Notes: generated by a model from the letters alone, not told the origin. DNA of 64,000 bases from Gambelia wislizenii (GCA_030847615.1 JAUMIR010000001.1:288698187-288762186), one strand, 5' to 3'. Shown: positions 20,965 to 33,278, counted from the first letter of the stretch. Numbers and translations are program-made.

Positions 20965-22344
20965 GTAGCTGGTGATTTCCATCTCAATGGGATGGTGAAT
21001 CCATTTTGTTTTAGCTGAATCATAAATATGCTGTCCAAGTGTGTTGACTCAGTTTGCGGGATGGGGTTCAGCACCTATGGTAACTCCTTTAAAGTCTGTA
21101 CTAAAATCTGGAGCAGATTCTTTGCCCCACTGACATGGAAACCACCAGCCATCACTGGCCACAACTCATAATTCTCCTGCGCTAGAAAATCAGATGATGC
21201 TGGAGGGCCAATCTGGTGCTACTGAAGAGTATAGATACTTCCAGATCTGCTGAATTTCCAGAGTCTGGACAACACATTGGGAGGGAAGGTCACTCATGTC
21301 CTGCATTAGTCCTCCCCAGCTATCTTCCAGGCTATCCACCTCCAACCCACCTGCCTCCAAAGTGTCTACCCATCTATGTCTTGAGTGCCTGGCAGTGGTT
21401 GGCAAAACCAATCCAAAGTGTTTTAGCTGAATTCGAAAAAGGCCTGACCTTGATTTTCTGTAGTACCTTCTGAACCATCCATAATGACAGTGTGACCTCT
21501 CTCTTATCAAGATATAGATGCAGACACACACGCTACATGCACACACTCACGGTGTGGAGGAGACCAGCTAAGGTCTGTCCTCTGCTCAGAATGCTCTCAT
21601 CATGGCAACCACCACTACTGTTTTCAAGTGTTTGTTTACACTCTTGGGAGAGTGAAGTAGGCTCTCTTTCTACCCTCTTTTAATCATGCTGTTGTACCTG
21701 TTCCTGAACTCTTGACAATAAAAGCCACTTAATGACAACAGTGCTGCCAGTGGAACAATTGTGTGTCATTTTAAATGACCTATAAAACTCTGATCAAACA
21801 CTATGGTCAGGAGAAAAAGAGTGAAAGTTGATGGTGATGGGGCCTTTAGCAAGACAAACTCTGAAGAAGAAGAAGAAGGAAGAGGAGGATGAAGATTATA
21901 CTGTTCAGCACCATTTTGTTTTGCATTTGGTAGAGATGATGAACTTTGACATCAACTGCTGTGTATAATATCATTTCTTCTGACCAGAGGGAGATTATTC
22001 AATTTCTCTCACTTTCTGATATGAGTAGTCCAGCTAAGATTTCTTTACTCATTAGTTGGAGGTGGGTCGACAAATTGATAATTGAAGGAAATGACAGAAA
22101 ACAAAGAATGAGAAAGAGGCTCTGGGAAGGAAACCATCATTTACTTAGCTTGTGTAAAGTGTCATACATATTGACTATACTATGGCCTCAATTCAACATC
22201 CTGCTAGCACAGCATAAATACCCACATGCAGACATGGCAACAGTACACAACCCCCATGCAGAATAGCAATATTGTATAACACGTCAATGACTGGGTGCTA
22301 TTGTGAAATACACACTGCACAACTTTGATGCATAATCACAATGC
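20965..22344. other. Unassigned, with a possible low-copy repeat
   Basis: 'cctttaaagtctgtactaaaatctgg...ccccactgacatggaaaccaccagcc' at 21085-21155 resembles 53490-53560, so a shared old repeat is likely. 21870-21895 is an (AGA)n-like tract. No gene is recognised. Confidence 0.4.
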
Positions 22345-22540
22345 AATATATAGCATTGTTGTTGTTAACTGCCCTCAAACCAACTTCGACTTAGAGCAAC
22401 GCTATGAATGAGAAACCTCCAAGTCATCCTCTCATCAACAGCCCTGCTCGGGTCTTGCAGACTCAGGGCAGCCATGGCTTCCTTGATTGAGTCCATCCAT
22501 CTGGCCTTCCTCTTTACCTACTGCCTTCGACCTTACCAAG
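22345..22540 (-). mobile_element. BovB (RTE) LINE 3' end (minus)
   Basis: The reverse strand carries the same BovB terminus as 20740-20960: the tail 'gttgttgttaactgccctcaa', then codons for a WRFLIHSVA-like and a WMDSIKEAM-like block. It is interrupted at 22540 by a GGGTGTCTAGATGG end. Confidence 0.8.
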
Positions 22541-23040
22541 GGGTGTCTAGATGGTGAAAATACTCCTCATAGACTTCGAGGAGAATACCTTCTGTCCCAA
22601 TGAGATCCCACAGTGATTTGACTCATTCAGAAGGAGGGGGGCCAAAAACTCCAAAAAACTATGTGGAAAAGCCTTTGTGCCTTTTCAGGAATTTTTAGAA
22701 AAATAATGTGTAGGAATGCGCATTACTGCTTGTTTGGACAACTGATTCAGGATGCTGCGCATTCTTGGAGAGGAGTGGAACTGGACAGCTGATTAGTCAG
22801 ATGTGCGTGGGAGGTGGGCTTGCCAGCAAGGAAATGGCCGGAAGCACCATTTTGGATTTTCGCATTGCCAGTCTTGTGTGTTTTTTTCCTGCTCCAAGCC
22901 GACCAAATAGCAGAAGGTCACACTTGCGCACCTTTGCTTTAAAGTTAAAAAAACAACAACTGTGCAGCAGTGACAATGTGTGGAGAAAAATAACATGCTA
23001 ATTTACTCAACCACCATCTTGATTCACAGGCATGTGCACT
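22541..23040. mobile_element. Probable F-type element, left end only
   Basis: Starts GGGTGTCTAGATGG exactly where BovB breaks. Internal 'gattagtcagatgtgcgtgggaggtgggcttg' has a reversed relative inside the element at 24216. No right terminus was found, so the rest may be deleted. Confidence 0.45.
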
Positions 23041-23051
23041 TCAAACACAGA

Positions 23052-23077
23052 ATAATAATAATAATAATAATAATATT
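23052..23077. repeat. (ATA)n microsatellite
   Basis: A run of about eight ATA units. Confidence 0.9.
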
Positions 23078-23168
23078 TCATAACTGCAGTTTCCATTGTG
23101 ATTAATGACTGAGCCAAGGTATGGAAAGTCTTGCACTATTAGGCTTAATTATGCAAATACACCACACC

Positions 23169-23500
23169 GAGCCAGCGTGGTGTAGTGGTCTGAGGTTTGA
23201 ACGCTCCCAGGAAGAATAGCTAGCAATAGCAGGATTCTAGGAATGTTACTCATAGCCAGTATGATACAGTAGTTTAAGCACTGAACTACAGCTCTGGAGA
23301 CCAGAGTCTGAATCCCCGCTCAGACGTAGAAACCCACTGGGTGACCTTGGACAAGTCACACCCTCTCCTCCTTAGATGAAGGCAATGGGAAGCCCCCTCT
23401 CACTAGATCTTGCCAAGAAAACTCCATGATAGGTCCCACTTAGAGTTGCCAAGGGTTGGAAATGACTTGAAGGCACACAAAAACAGCAGCAGCAGCAACA
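23169..23500 (+). mobile_element. Composite Sauria-type SINE with duplicated head
   Basis: A first tRNA-like head 'gagccagcgtggtgtagtgg' is followed by a unique linker ('ctcccaggaagaatagctagcaatagc'), then a second head and the complete body and tail ('ggaaatgacttgaaggcaca'). The same linker precedes the SINE at 30690, so this is a shared structure and not a chance fusion. Confidence 0.75.
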
Positions 23501-24215
23501 TACAAATATATTTTTCACTTTATCTTTAAATTCTAGGAGGATGTTCTTCAGCTTGTACAGTATTTTGGCATGATGACTGGTTTAGTGTTCTTCTTTAGCT
23601 TATTTAGCTACTCTAATTTTTGATATTAGTACTTCATGGTCTTGTGTCACATTCTGCTCTTGGTCTTGTTTTTGCAGAGGGAATGGAACTTCTCCATCTT
23701 CCACTACCAAAATGGAAAGTACACATAGGATGCACAACCACAATGCACAACTTGCAAAGACAAGGTACAGATGAATATGCTGTGTGTGCAATTCTGTTTC
23801 CACTACTATCAGCAGAATGCATCAATCATACAGTGGTGACTTTTTGGCCCTACATGCATAGCATGACTTACACATGAATGTGTTCCTAAGGGAATTCTGG
23901 CCTATGTATGCAATGGAGAACTAACTAACCAGTAGCAGAAACACTTCCTGGTCAATAGAATCCATTTTCCCCAACTGTGGTACTTACTCTCCTTTAGAAA
24001 AAGCTGAAAGCAGATGTCTTTGGGCCTCACCTCATGCTAGCCATGGTTTAAAGCCAACCTATATTTCATACCTTAATACTTCACTCTCTCTAAATCTTGC
24101 AAGACATCTGCTGTGGTCCATCAGTGGCATGCCAGTATTTTCAGCAGGGATGCTGAGCAGGGGTTTGGTACAAAACTGACAATGGCAAGAGCAGGAGGAA
24201 GACTACATGAACTAA
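23501..24215. other. Nothing recognised
   Basis: Single-copy-like DNA without supported features. Confidence 0.4.
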
Positions 24216-24811
24216 GGTCCCATCTATACGAGGGGAGAAAATATTAATTCCTCTGAAAAAAACAGCCATTTGCAGTGCTGCAACCTGTCTTAATGATCAA
24301 AAGAGCCCACCTAAACTTTGCATGCCCCCCTAGCCAACAAGGTGGCAGCCATGAGTGATTTATTCATACTTTTAAATCTGCCGCCACCCAATTAAAAAAA
24401 AAAAAACAGTTTCCCATGGTGCACACATGTGATATTTTGTATTTACAAAAAGGAAAAAAAGAGTGTATAAGATTGCCATTTTATCAACTTACCAGACCCT
24501 TGCCTCGCCAAAAATCCGACATGGTGGCAGCTGGCACTTTCCCTGTTTACTAGCCCCACCCCCACGCTCATCCAGCTAATCAGATTGTGCTGTCTGTTCT
24601 CAGCAATATGAATGTGACTGTCCTAATAGCCGCACATTCGTATGCCATATAGAGCTTTTTTAAAAAATCCGGGAGAAGCCCCAGAGGCTTCCCACATGGA
24701 GTTTAAGGTGGATTTGGCTGCCCACCTTCTGAATGAGACATACATGTCTGTTTGTACAGATTGCCTTCCAAGCAATTCCCATTTGGATTATTTTCACTGT
24801 ATAGACAGCCC
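24216..24811. mobile_element. F-type 3-bp-TSD DNA element
   Basis: Ends GGTCCCATCTATAC and GTATAGACAGCCC, flanked by TAA on both sides (24213-24215, 24812-24814). The interior has a 'gtggcagctggcactttccc' block related in reverse to 22820-22850. No frame longer than 70 codons. Confidence 0.68.
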
Positions 24812-25194
24812 TAAGTATGAGAAGGGTGCGCTCTGCTGGTTGCCAGTTGGATGATCACACAGTAAATCCAATCAGACAACCTGTAATTTAATATCTGTAT
24901 AGAGTTGTACTATTTGGAGTGAAAGTAGATTTGACCAGATGGCTCTGATGTCATGCAACAGCTGCTTTACTATTGGTTTTTATGATAACCTTCTCCAAAG
25001 CTCCTCTAGGTGTAACAGATCATCCAGGTGTTACATAAATTCAGCAAATGGATAATTTCCATAACACCTGGATGATCTGCATATGGCTGAAGGAACTCCA
25101 CAGAAGGCTGCCATTAAAACTAAGAATGGATTTGTTGCCTCAGAATGTCAGCCCTGCTGGTAGGCAAAATGAGGCACAGTGTCACAAAAAGACA

Positions 25195-25405
25195 TAAGCT
25201 GCAGAAATCATGCAGTTTGACAAGGTTTTAATATCATGGCTCCATCCTATGGAATCCTGGGGTTTGTAGTTTCTTGTGGCACCAGAGCTCTCTGACAAAG
25301 AAGGCTAAATACCTCACAAAACTACAAATCCCAGAATCCCACAGCATTGAGCTATGGCAATCAAAGCAGTGTCAAACTGCATGATTTCTGCAGTGTGGCA
25401 GAATC
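25195..25405. mobile_element. Palindromic M-family MITE ('ggatttgtagtt')
   Basis: The left half ('gcagaaatcatgcagtttgac', 'ggctccatcctatggaatcc', 'ggggtttgtagttt') is mirrored by the right half ('ctacaaatcccagaatccc', 'gtcaaactgcatgatttctgc'). The same layout occurs at 28688, 34138, 39201 and 50240. Confidence 0.82.
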
Positions 25406-25693
25406 CATCAAATGGTTAGTTATTTAATTTGTTACCGCTGTATTTTCTGTTACCAGATATGGGGAGTGGTATTTGTGGGGTTTCTGCCTCCTGTGCCTGA
25501 ATAATTTGGCTGGCTTTGAGTCATATACGTGTTGGCCCAGGTGTGGGCACCTTTTGCTGCTCTATCTTTGGTAGCAAACTGTCTTGAGCCAGCCCGATTA
25601 TGGGAATAAAACAAACAGTTGTAATCAGTATTGCTTCTATGGGGTGATATGTGCTTGGGGAAACTCAGGACAGCAGGTTATAGTGGTAACATG
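25406..25693. other. Nothing recognised
   Basis: Short single-copy-like gap between two DNA elements. Confidence 0.4.
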
Positions 25694-26044
25694 GGAGATT
25701 TTCAGACCGCGTTTCAGCGTGCCTAGGGCGGGAGGAGTTTTCGGGAGAGGGACGGCGATCTTGCGCAGCAGGGGGGCGTTTTTGGACGCTGTTGTCCCTC
25801 TCCCGAAACCATCCGTGTCACTTCCGTGAAGCTTCGGAAGCCGCAGAGCCATATTTTAATCACGGAGGTTGCCTGTGATTAAAATATGGTGCTGAGGCTT
25901 CCGAAGCTTCACGGAAGTGACACGGATGGTTTCGGGAGAGGGACAACGGTGTCCAAAAACGCCCCCCTGCTGCGCAAGATCGCCGTCCCTCTCCTGAAAG
26001 TTCCTCCCGCCCTAGGCACGCTGAAACGCGGTCTGAAAATCTCC
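25694..26044. mobile_element. Foldback DNA element B, 351-bp palindrome
   Basis: Arms of roughly 170 bp meet near 25869 and differ at about nine positions by eye. Ends are GGAGATTTTCAGAC, and ATG flanks both sides (25691-25693, 26045-26047). Modules shared with element A: 'cgtgtcacttccgtgaagct' and 'catattttaatcacgg'. The module 'ggacggcg...ttgcgc' is shared with element D. Open frames on both strands (such as 25886-26068 and 25637-25852) are mirror images created by the palindrome. Confidence 0.88.
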
Positions 26045-26282
26045 ATGGACAACAATAAGAGAGAATAGTAAGGGGACAGCAGAAACTGGAAAAGGCCATA
26101 AAACTTAGCTGAATTGGAGACCACATTTAGACAAGCTACTCACCCTGTAGAATGAGTTTTCAGGCAATCTTTCAGCAGAATCATTTCTAGCCATTTTTGA
26201 GGCATGCCTGGTGGTCATAGCAAAGAAAAGGCACATACCCTGTCAGCTTGGGGCCAGGAGGTGAAATTACTTTTTGGACTAT

Positions 26283-27036
26283 GGACTTTATCAGACTAGT
26301 GTCTAAAAACATTGTAATTCTGCAATTGAGGAAAGCGGAAACATATTGGCATGAGTAGAGTAATTATTGCACATTGCCGTAATCACACAATACTACTGCC
26401 ACAGAATTACTGCACAACCACCATGAGCAGTTTAAGAATGGGATTTCATCTCATGCTATAGTAACACTTCTCTTCACATTGCCTTCTAATGACAGAGTAT
26501 TAACACTTTGTGCTGGGCTGTGCATATGTCTTTAAGGAAATTTTTCTCTTACTTCCGCAATTTTGCATGGGCAAGATTTCAGCTATTCTTATGAGAAGAC
26601 ACAACTTCAGTTAAAAACACCAAAAACAAATTACTTAATGAAAGAACTTCACAAATAAACATTTAAATGAATATAAAAATGTACCAAGCAAAGGCTACGG
26701 TTCGTTAAAACAATGCCCTGTTGGTCCTCGTCACATTCTCCCCTAGAAGTTTAATTATGTGTTCTCATTGGGAAAGGGGAGGGGGAAAGAGGACCACCCA
26801 TTTATGCTGTAATCATGCAATTACAGTGGGATGTGATTTCGCGCACCTATCAATACTGCAAAAGAGCATATCGAGGGTTATTGATAGGTTTTGCCCATCA
26901 GTTAAAAGTTACGTGTAATTAACAGGTGGAGCAGCTATGGATCATGGGAGAATGATGATGTCAAGCAATAATGAGAACCCATTCATGCTACTATCCTGTC
27001 GTAATCATGCAATTTCCACCTTGTGTAATAAATTCC
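26283..27036 (-). mobile_element. P-type 3-bp-TSD DNA element
   Basis: Left end GGACTTTATCAGAC, right end GTGTAATAAATTCC (11 of 14 matching the complement). Flanks TAT and TAC. Internal landmarks: GCTGTAATC...ATTACAGT hairpin at 26806-26827 and the N/P inverted repeat at about 26880-26905. At 754 bp it is the longest P copy. Confidence 0.72.
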
Positions 27037-28687
27037 TACAAATCCCATAATACCCAGCCAGCATTCTGGGATTTGTAATCCAAAAGTTAAGCTTCAGAGC
27101 TCCTCATGCATGCAAATGAACCATTCTCCTGTACGTGGACTCAAGTAGTAGAGCTCTAAATCTCATTGAAAACTTTTTTGGCGATAGCCTCAGCAGCTTG
27201 TTTCCAGTAATGATGCTGCCACTACATAGCCATTTAGATGCTTGGCCACATGATGATGGGTGTGTGAAGCTTGATTAAGTTTATTAAGAGTGAGGGCAGT
27301 AGCTTCATTGCACAAAATCACTCCTGAAATGAAGAAAAGGAGCTATTTTCTTTTACACGTGAAAATGATGCCACAGCTGCAGCCAGTTGGGGCTGTAAAC
27401 AATGAAGTGAACTGAAGTGGTGCTGACATGTTTGGGGAGGGTCATTTGGAAAATATCGAACCCCACTCCAAGAAAACCCCTTTGTCATAGTGAGAACAGC
27501 CACAATGCTTGCTAGGCAACATTTGCTTAAACCCCAAAAGCAGAGCTCAGAAAAGTTTCTCTTTTGGACACATCATTCTTGTAGGTTCTGAGATTATGGA
27601 AGTTCTAGTCCTTCAAAAGTAACTTCTCCAAGCTCTGCCTAAAATGCTGTCTTGCAAAGTACCACAAGATGGACCAATGAGCCATTGCCACATGAGAAAA
27701 CTGGCACTGGGCATCTGGCAAACACCTCATACTGCTAAAGCTGTGTTGCTGTACCTTGTGCTATTGTCTACTTGGCTGCATAACTGTAGGTGACAGGAGT
27801 GCAAATGAGCCCCTCTCTCTCTGCCTCTCCCTCTCTCTGGCCTCATGCTGATGAGAAGACACAAAGCAAAGTTCTTCCCTTGCATTCTACAAGGCATTTC
27901 AATATCTCAAATGCACACCTCCTCTCCCTCGCTTCAAGAGATTGATGGAATAATATTTTGTGTCTGAAGCATGTGTCTTTTTTTTCCCCCAGCACCTGCC
28001 CACAGGGTGAGTTCAGGCTGGTAAAGAATATCAAGCCCAAAGAGGCAGGTGATCATTAGTGTACAAACTGAAATTCCTCATGCCTCGAGACATTTGTTTG
28101 CTGGAGTCTGGAATACGAATGTTGCCTTGTTTTTAAAGAAAGCTTAAGGCCAGATGAGTAAAAATATCAGGCAGAAAATAAAAGGGTAAATGAGGCACCG
28201 TGGGCCCTATTCTGTTAACTCACAAGTCCATTTTTATATGCAATTTAAATGGAAGAGCTTTAAATTGGCTCCCTAGTTTGTACTACTGTGTTCCTGTATT
28301 TTCCCTTTCCACACATGGGCTGATTTCACATTCATCCTGCTGCAACGTGGAGCAGAGATCATGCAAAATGGGAGGACTGGAGAAGGATAATTCCGGGTAG
28401 CTCAGGTGAAGGTGTTACAGCTTCTCCAAATCATGCAAAGTTTATGTTACATATCCACAGAAGTAGTTTACAGTTTTAAGCTGGGACACTGATGCCATCT
28501 CATCTTAACATCTCAACATTCAGAGTTAAGATTCACTTCTTTACTTTGACTCTGACCTCACTTTTGCGATGCAGCCAGCTGGAACAAGATAAATAATAAT
28601 GGGGTGGGAATGGAAGTTGCCAAAATAGAGGAACATCTCTGATCCTAAGCATGCTTACTCAGAAATCACACAGACTTTTAAAAAAAC
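27037..28687. other. Single-copy DNA with one MITE arm at 27037-27085
   Basis: 'aaatcccataatacccagccagcattctgggatttgtaat' at 27039-27079 is a short palindromic relic. Beyond it no gene or repeat was recognised. Confidence 0.4.
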
Positions 28688-28912
28688 TAAGGATGCTGCC
28701 ACACTGCAGAAATAACACAGTTTGACACCTCTTTAACTGCCATGGCTCAATGCTATGGAATTCTGGGATTTGTAGTTTTGTGAGATATTTAGCCTTCTCT
28801 GTCAGAGCGCTCTGGTGCCACAACGAACTACAAATCCCAGGATTCCGTAAGATGGAGCCATGATCATTAAAGTAGTATCAAACTGTGTTATTTCTTTGGT
28901 GTGCCATCAGCC
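28688..28912. mobile_element. Palindromic M-family MITE
   Basis: Ends GGATGCTGCCACACTGCAG and ...TGGTGTGCCATCAGCC. 'ggaattctgggatttgtagt' and 'ctacaaatcccaggattcc' are the mirrored inner blocks. Its right end directly meets the F element at 28916. Confidence 0.8.
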
Positions 28913-28915
28913 TTA

Positions 28916-29426
28916 GAGTTTATCAACATGGGCTAAATATCCTAGCTTGCTGCTGTCTCAGAGCCCTGCAGTCCATCTGACACAGGGATTTTGCCCCATT
29001 CTGCCCCCTGGGCAGTCCTCACCACCCTTGGGGCAGATATGGGGCTGAGATGGGGGCAAACCGGAGTAGGGCCTGATAAAGTGTTTTAGAATAATTAGCA
29101 GTTTAATTTGTTACTGCCAGCCAAAACCCGGATAGGGCCCTACATGTCCGCAGGAGACCATCCAACACGCTGCCCCTCACTGCCCCCGCCAGCTCCCTGG
29201 CTCTCCCAGAAACCAGGTAGCGGTTTCTCAACATGTGATCAAGACTGGTCACATGCAGAGGGCCTTCAGCCACATGTTGAGGGGCCCCTTCCTGGCTTTT
29301 GCATCAGCAGAGAAAATGGCATCAGCAGCAGCTACAGCAATGGGTCAGCATTCTGTTGGGACTCCGTAACAAGGGCAGACTGGGCCATGATACAGCCAGC
29401 ATATCCTGGCTGGTATAGATAAACCC
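28916..29426. mobile_element. F-type 3-bp-TSD DNA element
   Basis: Ends GAGTTTATCAACATGG and TATAGATAAACCC, with TTA on both sides (28913-28915, 29427-29429). Shares 'cacagggattttgcccc' and 'gggcagtcctcaccaccc' blocks with 20193-20718. Confidence 0.75.
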
Positions 29427-29544
29427 TTAGAGGCTTTAATGCCGCTAAATTGAGAATTATAATCTTAATAGAAATTCTAATCTAATACTCTTTTTTTAAC
29501 CTCTTTCCCTCCTGTTTCTCATCTCTAGGTCAGGGATCGGGGTG

Positions 29545-29655
29545 TATGTTCCTCTGTATGTGGCTAGACTTCAACTCCTAGCATCCCCACCATTTGTTAT
29601 GTTGACTCAGGCTGATGGGGGTTACAGTTCATGAGCATCAAGGAGGCCACCCCTT
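29545..29655. mobile_element. Old 'actcctagcatccc' palindromic MITE
   Basis: 'gacttcaactcctagcatcccc' pairs loosely with 'gctgatgggggttacagttc'. It is degenerate. Confidence 0.45.
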
Positions 29656-29785
29656 CTGGTGAATGTTATTTAATGCTGTAATATTTAGAATTAAAATCCT
29701 GATCCAGAATATCAGATATACAACAAATGTGCATGGTATCGAGATCTCATTATCCCAATACTGAAAGATCTTCCCTGGTTCCTTT

Positions 29786-29870
29786 TTAAGATGCTGATGC
29801 TGATGATGCTGATGCTGATACAACATTTAAGGGGACACAACATTTAAGGGGACACAACATTTAAGGGAAA
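29786..29870. repeat. GATGCT-rich tract and three 17-bp tandem units
   Basis: 'gatgctgatgctgat' units end near 29818, followed by three copies of 'caacatttaaggggaca' at 29821, 29838 and 29855. Confidence 0.88.
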
Positions 29871-30285
29871 CACCCAAAAATATACTAAACAAACAATACA
29901 AACCCTATAACTAAATAACCAACAAAACCAAACTACAACCAATACCACAACAACTATAAGGGAATACAGAAGGCTTCCTGCTTTCTAGTGGTTATAATTA
30001 ACAAATTGATCAACTACCTCTAACTAAAATCTTAACATTGCTTCTACAATAAGCAAACTCTATTAACCCTCAAAACCTGAGCATATAAAAGTCTCACCAT
30101 TGTTATATATTGAATTATTCTTCCATGTGTCTTTTCCAGCTATATTCCTCCATCATACCCCACAGATAGAATTTAGGTCTCATTTGTAATTTTAATTTAA
30201 GAATGTCCTCTAAGATCATATGAAGCTCAGTCCAATACTTCCTAGCCTTATCATGTGTCCATCACAAAATATCCCCACCCTTTGA
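29871..30285. other. Unassigned A/C-rich sequence
   Basis: This could be an old reversed L1 3' region by composition, but no motif secures it. Confidence 0.3.
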
Positions 30286-30660
30286 TCTGCACTGGTTCCT
30301 AATTTATTTTTAGGTCCAATTCAAGGTCTTGGTTTTCACCTTTAAAGTCCTAAATGTTTTGAGGGCCGGTGTTCCAAAGGACTACCAGCTCCATTAATTC
30401 ACCTCTTTGGAAGCTATGGTGTTCAGGACAGGACAGTGGAGCTCCTCTTGACATGGTTGGTCTCAGGTTGTGGAATGCACTCCCCATAGAGATGTGACCT
30501 GTTTTAGGAAGAATGTGGAGACACATCTCTCTAAACTGACTTTTAAAATTATTTTTGATATTTATTAATGGTTCTGATGTTTTTAGTGGTTTTACCAATT
30601 CATTTTGTTTCAGTGATGATTGCCAACTGCCTTGAATGACTGTGGCTAGCTGGCTTCATT
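30286..30660 (+). mobile_element. L2-like LINE fragment
   Basis: 'gatctgcactggttcctaat' and 'ggtccaattcaaggtcttgg' match the codon blocks after the L2 RT palm (the same blocks occur at 35715-35745). 'ctcaggttgtggaatgcactcccc' is the conserved L2 block seen at 36605, and a T-rich 3' UTR follows. Confidence 0.7.
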
Positions 30661-30682
30661 TCCTGGAGCAGCTAAGCTATGT

Positions 30683-31030
30683 GAAGCTTTGAGCACTCCC
30701 AGGAAGAGTAGCTAGCAATAGCAAGATTCGGGGGGGGGGGTACTGAGACCAGCATGGTGTAATACAGTAGGACCCCCGTATCCACTGGGGATTGGTTGTG
30801 GGGAGCCCCATGGATAATGAGCATTGAACTACAACTCTGGGAGACCAGGGTTTGAATCCCTGCTCAGCCATTGAAACCCACTGGGTGACTTTGGGCAAGT
30901 CACATTCTCTCAGCCTCAGAGGAAGGCAAAGGCAAACACCCTCTGAACCAAACTTGCCAAGAAAACCCTATGATAGGTTGACCTTAGACTCACCAGAAGC
31001 TGGAAACAACTTGAAGGCACACAACAACAA
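30683..31030 (+). mobile_element. Composite Sauria-type SINE with inserted Tigger-like stub
   Basis: Begins with the linker also found at 23200 ('gagcactcccaggaagagtagctagcaatagc'), a G-run, then a second head broken at about 30770 by a roughly 45-bp TA-flanked stub ('cagtaggacccccgtatcc'), then the normal body and tail with (CAA)n. Confidence 0.75.
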
Positions 31031-32492
31031 GAGGTGTTACTATGTGTGCATGTGAAGGCTTTGCTGCCCCCCAGGTAAGAATTCTGCCTGTCCAATGAAA
31101 TTTTCAAAAGTTCTTGCGTTGCAGTAACTTAAAACTTCAGTTGAGTATTTAGAAATAGAATGTAGGCTGCCAAAGAAAAGTTGCAACAGGGAAAATTCCA
31201 AAGGAATGTGAACATAGCAAATACAAGAGTTCTAGCTGTGAAAAAAGAAATTTGGGGATTTCATTGGGCAAGCAGAATTCTTATTTGGGAGAAGCCAATG
31301 CCCTCTGCCGTCCCCCATAGCTGTACCCCTGCTGAGTAGCCCTCCCTGTTGCATTGTCATATTGCCTGACAAGGGATGTAAATCTTTTTTAAAAAATATA
31401 TATCGGTCTTCCATACATTTTGTCACAATATCTTTGCATAGAAAACAGCAGCCTGAATCCTGTTGGTTAGTCTCAGCTAGAATAGATCCATTAAATCAAT
31501 TACTAAATGGTCCATTTCAATCAGATCATAATGGTGTGTCAACATATAGGTCAATACCACTGATTTAACACCCCATTTTCTGCAGAAAAACATTTTGAAA
31601 CCCCCCCCCCCATTTTTTATTTTTTGCAGAGATGAAAATTCACTGGAAAATCCCTAATATATGGGAAAACACTGGAAAATGTGAAAAAACCTCTTCTACT
31701 CTCATCCACTGCCCCAAAACTCAAAACTCAACCTGCGATATTATTATTATTATCATTAGCAGAAGAAAATGATATGAAAGTTTACATTCCCATGCCCTAC
31801 AACTGTCCCAATTTGGCAGGGATAGTCCCAGGTGATCCTCTGTCTTCCCACTTTTTCAACTGCATTTAAAATATCCCAGTTTCTCTCCCATTCCTCCCAT
31901 GTTTACCCTCTGTCCTCCACTTACTTCAATTGCTGCAAACTGAGTTCAAAGTGCAAAAGTAGTTTACACTGAATTAAATCAGCAGGGAGGGGAGGAGGGG
32001 AGGAATCTTCCCAATAGACTCAGGCAAAAGCAAACTGCTGCAGCCTTCCCTAGCTTATGTCTTCTTCCTCATTAATACCTTTTGCCATCTTGACCACACA
32101 CTGATGTTGCCTGGCCACACATGTCCTGCTTTTCATTTGTGATATGTTGGAGGTCATGCATTCCTACCTGTTGTGTTGAGATACCTTTTTCATCAAGGAC
32201 AAGAAAATCTCTGAATAATCTTTACATCCTATGGAACATTACATATTTCCTAGTGGACAAGAAGAAACAGCAGGATCCTCTGCTGTCCTGTGGTTCATAT
32301 AGCTTAACTGTTCTGGCATGAAGTAGACTTGGTTACTCATGAATTGTAAACAGCAGTAGCAGACAATAGAGAGGTCATTCTGGAAGAATGATTTTAGAAA
32401 CACACCAGCAGAACATCAGACAAAATATCTGCACAGTGAGAGGATGCCAAGTAAATTTGCTATGCTGTGGATTTCAGAGTCCTTCTTTCTCA
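31031..32492. other. Mostly single-copy DNA with one old palindromic relic
   Basis: 31440-31535 ('tcctgttggttagtctcagctagaatagatccattaaatcaa') belongs to the relic family better preserved at 57385-57500. A C-run lies at 31601-31610 and a short (TTA)n at 31741-31755. No gene is recognised. Confidence 0.4.
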
Positions 32493-33094
32493 GAACATTA
32501 TCAGACGAGGCTATAATTGCACAATTACAATGTCATGGTAGCACAAATGGATTCGCACTATTGCACAATGTTGTCATTCTCCCATGGTTACTGTGTGCCC
32601 CAGCCGCCAATAATATGTCTCTTTTAATTGCTGGAACAAGCCGTCAATAGCTCTCAGTATCTCTGTTTTTGCAGTATTGAAGAGCATGTGAAAACACGTC
32701 CTGCTGTAATCACGAGATTACAGTGTGAAAGGGTGGTCCTCTTTCCTCCCTCCCCGTTCCCAGCAAGAAAACGTCCAGGCTCTTTTAATGAACTGTCCCA
32801 TATTGTTTGCATGTTTTTAGGTTTGTTTTAAGTGTTTGAGTTGAATTGCTCTGTTAATTAAGAGGTCTTTGGTGTTTTTAAGTGCACTCCCATCTTATTG
32901 CAAGAACCACCAAAATCTCGCCCATGCTAAATCATGGAAGTAAAATTCTTAAGTGCTAGTGGTGGTTGTGTAATAATTCTGTGGCAGTATCACATGATTA
33001 CGGTGACGTGTGATGTTTAGTGTAATAATGCACTGTTTCTGCTTTCCTTAATCGTGGAATTACAGCATTTGTAGAGACTAGTCTGATAAAGTCC
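32493..33094 (+). mobile_element. P-type 3-bp-TSD DNA element, complete
   Basis: Ends GAACATTATCAGAC and GTCTGATAAAGTCC, with TCA on both sides (32490-32492, 33095-33097). Contains the GCTGTAATC...ATTACAGTG hairpin at 32703-32724 and the N/P inverted repeat at about 32625-32650. Orientation is opposite to 26283, 39975 and 47882. 602 bp, no transposase frame. Confidence 0.85.
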
Positions 33095-33278
33095 TCACTC
33101 ATTCTCACTTCTCTCTCTCCATCCTTCTTTCCCCTTGAAATTCAAAGGGAAGGAAGGAAGAAAAGAACCGCAATCCCAAATGAAGCTGTTAGCTCTTCTT
33201 CAGGCTTTGTATTATATCTTTGAAATCCAGGAAACTAAATTGCAAGATGGTATCTTGCTTTCATGTTGGGAAGACCAA

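Noticed and set aside
25637..26124. Several proline-rich frames on both strands
   Set aside because: They are mirror translations of the foldback B palindrome.
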